Positions 1 to 6,300 of a DNA stretch of 7,801 nucleotides are shown here, one piece after another. The notes below the pieces were generated by a model, which made no database searches, had not been told where the DNA came from, and was given only the letters and a program-made list of their open reading frames with translations. Both the position numbers and the translations under genes were made by a program. The stretch comes from Parcubacteria group bacterium (GTDB taxonomy: Bacteria > Patescibacteriota > Minisyncoccia > Phycocordibacterales > Phycocordibacteraceae). Position 1 is the stretch's first letter; every line of letters begins with the position of its first letter. The DNA is taken from assembly GCA_028286505.1 (NCBI GenBank), contig JAQBRK010000007.1:1-7801 (forward strand), written 5' to 3'.

Positions 1-1
1 C

Positions 2-202
2 GCTCTCGATGATGCGTACCGCGCAAAGATGGACGGCACCGCCGTACATCCTGAAGTGGCTCGCGTCTGTGTAGATTGCGCACCGAACTTCCTCGAGCGC
101 CTCGTGTCCTCGCTTTCGACCGCCGTCGATTCCAGCTACTCGGCAGGAGTGACTGGCGTGAAGCTTGCGGTTACGCGCGCGCTTCAGGTCGTCGAAGGGT
201 AG
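2..202 (+). CDS. C-terminal fragment of an unrecognised protein
   Basis: An open frame enters from the left edge and ends at a TAG at 200-202, giving 66 visible residues. The visible part begins ALDDAYRAKMDG and ends TRALQVVEG. It is soluble-looking, rich in Ala, Val, Ser and Leu, and probably helical near the end (LERLVSSLSTAVD, VKLAVTRALQVV). Two cysteines sit close together (VCVDCAP), but no second Cys/His pair is visible, so I do not call a metal site. No family is recognised from this fragment. It is the only open plus-strand frame crossing the edge with coding-like composition, and it is followed by a hairpin-rich spacer with a strong terminator, as expected for the end of a transcription unit. 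The start codon and most of the gene lie outside the window. Confidence 0.55.
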   Translation, partial: ALDDAYRAKMDGTAVHPEVARVCVDCAPNFLERLVSSLSTAVDSSYSAGVTGVKLAVTRALQVVEG

Positions 203-249
203 TCGAAGCGTAAACCGTCTTAAAGCTCCACCTGCATTGTCGAGAGTTC

Positions 250-294
250 GGAAATCTCTTCCACCGTACTGCTAGTACGTTTCCAGAAATTTCC
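250..294. repeat. Imperfect hairpin containing CGTACT-GCT-AGTACG
   Basis: The core 265-279 is a perfect 6-bp stem (CGTACT/AGTACG) with a GCT loop. Outer arms GGAAAT (250-255) and ATTTCC (289-294) extend it with mismatches. No run of T follows, so it is a poor intrinsic terminator. The 12-mer CACCGTACTGCT at 262-273 recurs exactly at 6575-6586 inside the dnaE 5' coding region, also as the left side of a palindrome. This suggests a dispersed palindromic repeat, although two partial copies are thin evidence. Confidence 0.4.
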
Positions 295-353
295 TCCTCT
301 CTTCGCGCATCTGAATCTTTTAGCCCGGTTTACAAGAGTTCAAGAACCAAAAG

Positions 354-395
354 AAAAGCAAACACCCGCAGCATTCGCTGCGGGTGTTTGCTTTT
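354..395. terminator. Bidirectional intrinsic terminator, perfect 19-bp stem
   Basis: Arms 354-372 and 377-395 are perfectly complementary with a 4-nt loop (ATTC). The GC-rich inner stem is flanked by A-tracts on the left and T-tracts on the right, so it has the form of an intrinsic terminator in both directions. On the plus strand it would end transcription from the gene stopping at 202. On the minus strand it would stop any read-through past the thrS terminator. Confidence 0.85.
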
Positions 396-416
396 ATGCG
401 CGCTCAGCGCATACTT
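388..416 (+). promoter_or_regulatory. Possible promoter of the membrane microprotein
   Basis: TTGCTT (388-393) lies 16 nt before CATACT (410-415), a weak sigma70-like pair. It would start transcription near 422, about 40 nt before the ATG at 461. The -35 lies within the right arm of the preceding terminator. The match is weak, and I place it here mainly because the downstream gene needs its own promoter after a strong terminator. Confidence 0.25.
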
Positions 417-460
417 TTTCCAGGCGAGCAGGAACACCTGCCGCAACCAGGGAGACGGCA

Positions 461-652
461 ATGCAGGAAGGAACCGACAAAGAACTTTCGAACGACCGGT
501 CGCGCGCCATCGTCATCACGGCAATTGCTGTGGTACTGAGCTTCGTCGGCATCTATTTGGTGGCCACGGGTCAAAGCGAGCACGCAGCCGATACCGGAGT
601 GCAGCACATCAAAGCGCAAATCCAAGACGCGCTGTACCCCAAGCCGCGATAA
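461..652 (+). CDS. Single-pass membrane microprotein, function unknown
   Basis: A 63-residue protein. A charged N-terminus (residues 1-14, MQEGTDKELSNDRS) is followed by one hydrophobic segment at about 16-36 (AIVITAIAVVLSFVGIYLVA) and a polar tail ending DALYPKPR. This is a typical small bitopic membrane protein. R12/R14-type positive charge before the helix favours an N-in, C-out orientation. The helix lacks a lipobox or clear signal-peptidase site, so it is more likely an anchor than a cleaved signal. The start is supported by AGGGAG at 449-454, six bases before the ATG. It sits alone between two terminators and is convergent with thrS. No family is recognised. Coding is supported by the ribosome site and the coherent membrane topology; function is not inferable. 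Confidence 0.65.
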   Translation: MQEGTDKELSNDRSRAIVITAIAVVLSFVGIYLVATGQSEHAADTGVQHIKAQIQDALYPKPR

Positions 653-672
653 GCGGCCACTACAAAACGAAG

Positions 673-698
673 GAGGCCCCGACACTGTTCGGGGCCTC
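673..698 (-). terminator. thrS terminator (shared with convergent microprotein gene)
   Basis: GAGGCCCCGA (673-682) pairs perfectly with TCGGGGCCTC (689-698) around a 6-nt loop. Read on the minus strand, the hairpin lies just after the thrS stop (721) and is followed by a T-rich stretch (CTTCGTTTTGTA). The plus-strand side has only weak T content, so the main user is thrS. Confidence 0.8.
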
Positions 699-720
699 GT
701 CACGTTCAGAATATAAAACT

Positions 721-2460
721 CTAGCTGCGGTCGGTGATTTCCTTGACGATGCGGAGCGTGAAATCTTCAACGCTCATAACCCCGATCTTCTCCTCGCGGC
801 TTTCCACCGAAACCGTCTTAGCTTCTACTTCCGCATCACCCACCACAAGCAGATACGGAATTTTTTCTCCCTTTGCGGCACGTATTTTCTTTCCGAGCGA
901 TTCGTTCGCGAGGTCGGCTTCTGCACGAATACCCTGAGATACGAACCCGTCTACGATGCTTTGTGCGTACTCGGCGTGTGCGTCGGAAACGGGAATGACG
1001 CGAGCCTGTACGGGAGAAAGCCAAACGGGGAAGTTGCCAGCGGTGTGCTCGATAAGTATGGAAAGAAAACGTTCTATGGAGCCCATGATGGCGGCGTGTA
1101 TCATCACGATGCGCTCCTTCTGACCTTCTTCGTTGATGCAGGTAAGATCGAAGCGTTCCGGCTGATTCATATCGAGCTGGATGGTAGCCACCTGCCACTG
1201 ACGACCGAGTGAGTCTTGCGCCATGAAATCGAGCTTCGGCCCGTAGAATGCCGCTTCGCCGACACCATCCATGACCTCAACACCTTTTTCGTCCACCAGC
1301 TCGCTAAGCATTCCGACGGCCTTGTCCCAGACTTCTATCTCTCCCAAATAATTTTCCATGTGTTCAGGGTCATGGGTGGAAAGCCTCACCTTGAGGTCGA
1401 AGCCGAACGTGGGGTAGAACGTGTGAATGACATCCCACACCTTAAGGGATTCGCTCTTAACATCCTGCATACGGCAGAACACATGAGCATCGTCCTGGGA
1501 AAACGCACGCACGCGGGAAAGCCCCGAAAGTTCTCCTGACTGCTCGTCGCGATAGCAGGCGGTCGTATTGCTGTAGCGCTGGGGAAGTTCGCGGTAGCTC
1601 CATTGCTTACGCGCATAGATCTGCGTGTGATGCGGGCAGTTCATCGGCTTCATCGCGAACTCGTGGCCCTCGCGGGTCTTGATACGGAAAAGGTCATCCT
1701 TGAATTTATCCCAGTGGCCGCTCGTTTCGTAGAGTTCCTTCTTCGTGATGTGGGGAATTTCCACTTTTTGGTACCCGTGCGGCTTACGAAGTTCCTGCAC
1801 GAAATCGTCGAGCATATCGCGCACCATGGTGCCCTTGGGCGTGAAAAGAGGAAGACCGGGGCCGACAAGCTCGGAAAATACGAACAGGTCGAGTTCCTTG
1901 CCGAGTTTTTTGTGGTCGCGCTTCTTCGCTTCTTCTATCTGGGTGCGGTACGCATCAAGTTCTTCCTTCGTCTCGAACGCGAGGCCGTAAATACGTGTGA
2001 GCATTGGTTTAGATTCGTCGCCACGCCAGTACGCTCCGGCGATACGCTCAAGAACGAACGAATCGGGCTTAATGTCGTGCGCCGGGTTCTCGGAGTGGCC
2101 GCCACGACAGAGGTCGGTAAAGTTGCCGGCGGTGTAAAGCGTGATGGGTTCGGCGGCTGCGACAATGCCGTCGATGAGCTCCAGCTTGTAAGGATTACCC
2201 GTATAGCGGTCGCGCGCGTCTTTTTCGGACACTTCGGTTCCGGACATGTTCGTCCACGAGGAAAGCACATCGCGCATCGCCTCCTCGATTTGCGGGAGGT
2301 CGGTCTCTTTGACCGGGCGGCCACCGGCGAAGTCGAAATCATAGTAAAAACCGTTATCTACGGCAGGGCCGATGGTTGGTTTTGCGTGCGGGTACCGCTC
2401 CGCGATAGCAGCCGCGAGCAGGTGGGCGAGGGTGTGGCGCTTTTCTTCGAGGGAGGCCAT
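721..2460 (-). CDS. thrS: Threonine--tRNA ligase without TGS domain
   Basis: Class II synthetase that activates Thr and charges tRNA-Thr in the cytoplasm. The 579 residues begin directly in the editing domain (about 1-190), where the ThrRS editing signature is intact: H9-x3-H13, K92, D116 and C118-R-G-G-H122. The catalytic core (about 195-475) has the zinc ligands C275 (MNCPHH), H326 (DDAHVFC) and H455 (MIHAA). Motif 2 is YRDEQSG...GLSRVRAFSQDDAH (R304), and motif 3 is SIERF (R464). The anticodon-binding domain (about 480-579) has PYLLVVGDAEVE. The E. coli enzyme is 642 residues; the missing length is the N-terminal TGS domain. The motif-3 region reads IHAAIMGS, where most family members have IHRAILGS. 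No ribosome site precedes the ATG; an extended -10 ends only 10 nt upstream, suggesting a near-leaderless mRNA. It is monocistronic between two terminators. Confidence 0.97.
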   Translation of the reverse strand: MASLEEKRHTLAHLLAAAIAERYPHAKPTIGPAVDNGFYYDFDFAGGRPVKETDLPQIEEAMRDVLSSWTNMSGTEVSEKDARDRYTGNPYKLELIDGIVAAAEPITLYTAGNFTDLCRGGHSENPAHDIKPDSFVLERIAGAYWRGDESKPMLTRIYGLAFETKEELDAYRTQIEEAKKRDHKKLGKELDLFVFSELVGPGLPLFTPKGTMVRDMLDDFVQELRKPHGYQKVEIPHITKKELYETSGHWDKFKDDLFRIKTREGHEFAMKPMNCPHHTQIYARKQWSYRELPQRYSNTTACYRDEQSGELSGLSRVRAFSQDDAHVFCRMQDVKSESLKVWDVIHTFYPTFGFDLKVRLSTHDPEHMENYLGEIEVWDKAVGMLSELVDEKGVEVMDGVGEAAFYGPKLDFMAQDSLGRQWQVATIQLDMNQPERFDLTCINEEGQKERIVMIHAAIMGSIERFLSILIEHTAGNFPVWLSPVQARVIPVSDAHAEYAQSIVDGFVSQGIRAEADLANESLGKKIRAAKGEKIPYLLVVGDAEVEAKTVSVESREEKIGVMSVEDFTLRIVKEITDRS

Positions 2461-2470
2461 GGTAGGGAAA

Positions 2471-2479
2471 AGGATAGCA
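2471..2479 (-). promoter_or_regulatory. Extended -10 of thrS, near-leaderless
   Basis: Read on the minus strand, TGC-TATCCT matches an extended -10 (TGn + TATnnT). The predicted transcription start is about 4 nt before the thrS ATG at 2460. The bases between (TTTCCCTACC) hold no Shine-Dalgarno sequence. The promoter falls directly after the terminator hairpin of the upstream small gene, so thrS needs its own start here. Confidence 0.4.
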
Positions 2480-2480
2480 T

Positions 2481-2507
2481 AAACGGCGGTCCCAGGGGGA
2501 CCGCCGC
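2481..2507 (-). terminator. Terminator of small cassette gene 1 (copy A of a 27-nt repeat)
   Basis: CGGCGGTCCC (2484-2493) and GGGACCGCCG (2497-2506) form a perfect 10-bp stem with a 3-nt loop, followed on the minus strand by TTTATG. The 27 bases 2481-2507 are identical to 2823-2849. It lies 9 nt after the stop of the 83-residue ORF. Confidence 0.75.
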
Positions 2508-2516
2508 GTAGTAGGG

Positions 2517-2768
2517 CTAGGCTGTGATGCGCTCCGAACGGATGGCCTGTGCGGCACTCGCGAGTCGGGCTCCGTAGTCGGCGACCAGTTCCGCGATTTC
2601 TCGGGAAAGTCCGTTCGGCGTACCGCCGACGGACTGCACGATGTGAGTCTCGATGACGACGCAGGCGGCATCGATGTGCTGCAGTTCCGCTGCCACGATA
2701 CGCCGGTGCGGGTCGGGGCTACGGAGGAGCTTGGCAAGCTGCTCTTTCGATTCCAGGTGATCAGTCAT
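2517..2768 (-). CDS. Small soluble protein of cassette 1, unknown function
   Basis: An 83-residue protein starting MTDHLESKEQLAKLL and ending AQAIRSERITA. I chose the ATG at 2768 rather than the one 15 codons upstream because AAGGAG (2781-2776 on the minus strand) sits 7 nt before it. The predicted promoter at 2797-2825 also places the transcription start downstream of the earlier ATG. The protein appears almost entirely helical: helix about 5-16, an RSPDPHRR turn, a long helix about 22-46 (RRIVAAELQHIDAACVVIETHIV), a GGTPNG turn at 48-53, and a helix about 54-79. There is no membrane segment, signal peptide or catalytic motif. No family is recognised. The gene has its own promoter and terminator, and both are shared in sequence with the adjacent cassette. 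Confidence 0.7.
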   Translation of the reverse strand: MTDHLESKEQLAKLLRSPDPHRRIVAAELQHIDAACVVIETHIVQSVGGTPNGLSREIAELVADYGARLASAAQAIRSERITA

Positions 2769-2796
2769 GGTCGTTCTCCTTGTGAGTCCTGCACGC

Positions 2797-2825
2797 GTTA
2801 TAGCACAATGCACTATTCAAACAAA
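2797..2825 (-). promoter_or_regulatory. Promoter of cassette gene 1
   Basis: On the minus strand, TTTGTT (2825-2820) is 17 nt from TATAAC (2802-2797), which is preceded by TGC, giving an extended -10. The 15-mer CCTGCACGCGTTATA on the plus strand (2788-2802) spans the -10 and initiation region and recurs exactly at 3139-3153 before the next small gene. The -35 doubles as the T-tract of the upstream gene's terminator. Confidence 0.65.
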
Positions 2826-2849
2826 CGGCGGTCCCAGGGGGACCGCCGC
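2823..2849 (-). terminator. Terminator of small cassette gene 2 (copy B of the 27-nt repeat)
   Basis: The hairpin matches the one at 2481-2507 base for base: stem arms 2826-2835 and 2839-2848, loop AGG. On the minus strand it is followed by TTTGTTTG. It lies 16 nt after the stop of the 82-residue ORF and immediately before the promoter of cassette 1. Confidence 0.75.
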
Positions 2850-2865
2850 ATCCTTAGATTCGCGA

Positions 2866-3114
2866 CTAGCACATCTCCTGAAGGCTCTCGATTGCTTTGC
2901 GAATTTCCGCCCGGGTCGCGGCGGTCAGAGGTCTTCTGACACGACGTCTGATCTGACGGAGGGAATTCGTGCCGATCACGAGTGTCGAAATGGCGGTGAT
3001 TTCTGAAAAAGGCGCTCGACCGTTCATTCTTCCGAGCGCGTCCGAGTTTGCCTTGCCATAGGCTGAACCGGTCGGTTGTACGCCGACGAACGGTTCCTGC
3101 TTCTCAGTCGTCAT
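2866..3114 (-). CDS. Small basic protein of cassette 2, possible helix-turn-helix
   Basis: An 82-residue, Arg-rich protein. AAGGA (3128-3124 on the minus strand) lies 9 nt before the ATG at 3114. Residues 1-35 look flexible (polar, Gly-rich). Residues 37-81 appear helical: SEITAISTLVIG, then NSLRQIRRRVRR, then LTAATRAEIRKAIESLQ. The arrangement G-x-N-S-L-R-x-I ... R-P-L-T-x-x-T-R-x-x-I-x-x-A-I-x-x-L resembles the recognition helix and following helix of LacI- or XRE-like DNA-binding domains. This is a resemblance by eye only. If correct, it could be a small regulator, and the ACGCGT palindrome in the promoter shared by both cassettes would be an obvious target. The ORF shares no similarity with its neighbour's product despite the matching flanks. 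Confidence 0.65.
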   Translation of the reverse strand: MTTEKQEPFVGVQPTGSAYGKANSDALGRMNGRAPFSEITAISTLVIGTNSLRQIRRRVRRPLTAATRAEIRKAIESLQEMC

Positions 3115-3147
3115 CTAAGGTGTTCCTTCTGCTGTGGGCCTGCACGC

Positions 3148-3177
3148 GTTATATCATAAGCCGCTATAAAATGTGTA
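3148..3177 (-). promoter_or_regulatory. Promoter of cassette gene 2
   Basis: On the minus strand, TACACA (3177-3172) is 18 nt from TATAAC (3153-3148). The -10 and the following GCGTGCAGG are identical to those of cassette 1 (shared 15-mer 3139-3153). After the shared box both leaders continue with a CACA-containing stretch and a purine-rich ribosome site, so the 5' leaders resemble each other too. Confidence 0.55.
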
Positions 3178-3334
3178 GAGGCAAGGCGCGGGCAGCTAAG
3201 GAGAGTAGGCGTATGTGCCCCGAAGTACTTAAGAGCGAAGCGAATTAGTACTATCGGTAATACCCTTGGGGTGTGCGATACGACGTACGACGAGGCGGGA
3301 CCCGTAACGAAGCATATACACATTTTAGAGTAGC

Positions 3335-6300
3335 TTACAGGGCCTTCAAGTTCTCTATAGCGAGCGATATCTCCCCGTTACGATTGCTCACCGTCGCTTT
3401 AATAAGAAGGCATGAGCCTGCCTGCAGGAACGGACCGCGTTCGGTATATATCTTCGGGAACACCACGCCTTCTATGGATGCCGTCTTGTCCTCGAACTTT
3501 ACGAATGCCATCTTCTCGCCCTTCTTAGTAAGGATGGTGCGCACTTCCTGAACAAGGACCGGCAGGATGACGGTGAGACCCGTATGTGGATTGGTCTGAA
3601 TTTCGCCGATGGTGGTCGATGCCTTCGAGCTCGTGTCCGTATGGCTATCGAGCGGGTGACCGGAAACGTAAATGCCGAGCAGTTCCTTCTCCCAATCGAG
3701 TTTGTCCTTAAGTGACGTCGAACGGTCGCTTGGCGGAAGTTTGAGTTCGGGTGACGCAAAGAGTCCGGCACCAAAGAGGGAATCCTGCGGCGCTTCCTGC
3801 GTCGCGTCGCGGTGGAAGGTGAGGAGTGTTTCGATATGGGTAAGCAAGTGGCTTCGTTCGCCGAACCGGTCGAGCGCCCCGGACTTGATGAGACTTTCGA
3901 GCGATTTTCGGTTGAGGCTTTTCCCGGACGCGCGCGAAAGGAAGTCTGAAAGGTCCTTGAACGGACCGTTCTTCGTGCGCTCATTGATGATGGCCTGCGA
4001 TATCCCCTCACCGAAGTTCTTGATAGTGGTGAGCCCGAAGCGGATGGTGTCGGCGGTCTTCACGCCGACCGCAGCGGTATCCGCCGTCCTCTCGCCCACG
4101 ACCGCGGTGAAGTCGCCGTTGCTTTCGTTTACGTCAGGCGGAAGTACCGGAATCTGCATGCGTTCGCATTCCGCGACGAATATCGAAATGGATTCGGTGT
4201 CGCCCGAGTCTGCGGTAAGAACCGCAGCCATGTACTCGACCGGGTAATTAGCCTTCATGTAGGCCGTCTGGTACGCGACCTTGCCGTAGCAGGCCGCATG
4301 CGCCTTGTTGAATCCGTAGGCCGCGAACGGTTCGATAAGTTTCCAAAGCTGCAAGCCTTTTTCTTTCGAAAGCTTTCCGAAGTCCTGGAACCCTTTGAGG
4401 AGTTTTTCTTTCTGGGCCTCCATCTCTTCCGGAATCTTTTTTCCCATGGCCTTGCGAAGCGTGTCGGCTTCGAGCCAGGAATACCCGCCGAGCTTGATGG
4501 CGGTCAGGAGGACGTCGTCCTGATACACGAGGAGACCGTAGGACGCGTCCAGATACTCTTCCATGCGAGGGTCGATGTAGCGGATGAGTTTCTGATTCTT
4601 CTTGCGTTCGATGTATTGCGGAATGGTTTCCATCGGGCCCGGGCGGTAGAGCGCCACCATGGCATTAATGTCGTGAATGGTCGTCGGCTGCAGTTCCTTC
4701 AAGTAGCGCGTCATGCCGGAACCGTTCAACTGGAACGTGCCTTCGGTCTCGCCGCGGGCGAGCATCGCGAAGGTCTTCGCGTCATCAAGCGGAATGTTCT
4801 CGATGTCGATGTACATGCCTCGGCTCTCGCGCACACGGTCGATGGCGTCGGACAGAATGGCGAGGTTCTTGATGCCGAGGAAATCGAACTTAAGAAGTCC
4901 CGCATCTTCCACCGCATGCATGTCGTACTGCGTGATGAGCTTCTCGGTCTTCGGGTCGATCTGGAGCGGGGTCCATTCGGTGAGCGGCGTCGGTGCGATA
5001 ACCACACCCGCGGCGTGCACTCCGGTGTGGCGCACGCATCCTTCGATACGCTGCGCGAGGTCGAGTATCTGGCGCGCATCATCGTCCTCGTCATACATCT
5101 TCTTGAGTTCGGGTTCAAGCGTTAGCGCTCGCTCGATGGTCATGGCGAATCCTTGGGAGCCGAGCGGTATGAGCTTCGCGAGCTGGTCGCCCATGCGGTA
5201 CGCATGGCCGAGCGCACGTGCGACGTCGCGCACTGCAGCGCGCGCCATCAGCGTTCCGAACGTTCCAATTTGCGCTACCTTATCGTCCCCGTATTTACGC
5301 TTCGCGTACGCGATCATTTCGTCACGGCGGTTATCGGCGAAGTCCATGTCGATATCGGGAGCCTTCGGACGCTCGGGATTCAAGAAGCGCTCGAACGGGA
5401 GTTTATAGAAAAGCGGGTCCACGTTCGTGATGCCCGTGAGGTACGAGACAAGGGAACCTGCAGCCGAGCCGCGCGTTGTGGAAAGAATGCCCACGCTCTT
5501 CGCGTACGTGAGGAGGTCGGACACCGCAAGGAAGTAGGGAGCGAAGCCTTTGGAAATAATGACGTCGAGCTCGTACTTGATGCGGGTCTCCACCTCTTCG
5601 GTACGCTCCATACCGCGCATCGTGAGCCCGGCATACGTTTTCTCTTCGAGCATCTGCGCATGCGTCTTGCCGTCTTCCGTTTCGATAGCAGGGAAGTTCC
5701 AGCTACCGAGCTCAAGGGTTACGTTGCACCTGTCCGCAATAGTGCCGCTCACGTCAACCGCCTCTGGAACGTCCTTGAACCACTCGCGCATAAGCTTTTC
5801 GGAGACGAACGAGAAATCTTCTTCCTCGTTCGTACCTCGCACGCCGTGAGCGATGCGTCGCATCACTTCCGTCGCTTCGCGGTCTGCGGGCTTCAAGTAA
5901 TACACGTCGTGCTGCGCGATAAGCTGTACGCCCGATTCCTTCGCTATCTGCTTCATCGTCTCCATGCGTTTGGTATGACCATCCACCTTTGGGTGATGGG
6001 TTATCTCAAGGAAAATATTGTCCTTACCGAAGATACTTACATATTCCGAAAGGGTAGCGGAAGCACCATCCTTATCTCCTCCCTTAAGCATCTGCGCTAC
6101 GTCGCCCGAGAACGACGGCATGATGGCGATAAGTCCCTCGGAATGCTCGCGGAGCAGTTCCTTATCCATGCGCGGGCGATCGAGATATCCCTCAGTAAAG
6201 GACTTCGTTATGAGCGCGAGCAGATTTTTATACCCGACATTGTTTTCGGCGAGAAGCACGATAGTCGAATGCTTGCCTTCCTCACCGTGCTCCTTGGAAA

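Noticed and set aside
272..310. Twelve-codon minus-strand ORF (MREERRKFLETY) and other short frames in the left spacer
   Set aside because: No ribosome site and too short to judge. The purine-rich look on the minus strand comes from the CCTCCTCTC stretch and the imperfect hairpin.
388..1212. Long plus-strand ORF (274 codons) crossing the microprotein and the 3' part of thrS
   Set aside because: It overlaps two better-supported genes, including well-conserved thrS codons on the other strand, starts inside the terminator hairpin, and its product has no recognisable fold or family.
1603..2511. 302-codon plus-strand ORF opposite thrS
   Set aside because: Antisense shadow of thrS, whose codon use leaves the opposite frame open. 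No ribosome site or family signature, and it runs into the cassette-1 terminator.
2769..2813. Upstream ATG extending cassette gene 1 by 15 residues
   Set aside because: It lies upstream of the predicted transcription start and inside the promoter, while the ATG at 2768 has a well-spaced AAGGAG.
3111..3323. 70-codon minus-strand ORF between dnaE and cassette 2
   Set aside because: It overlaps the cassette-2 promoter and ribosome site, has no ribosome site of its own, and its composition is unlike the neighbouring proteins.
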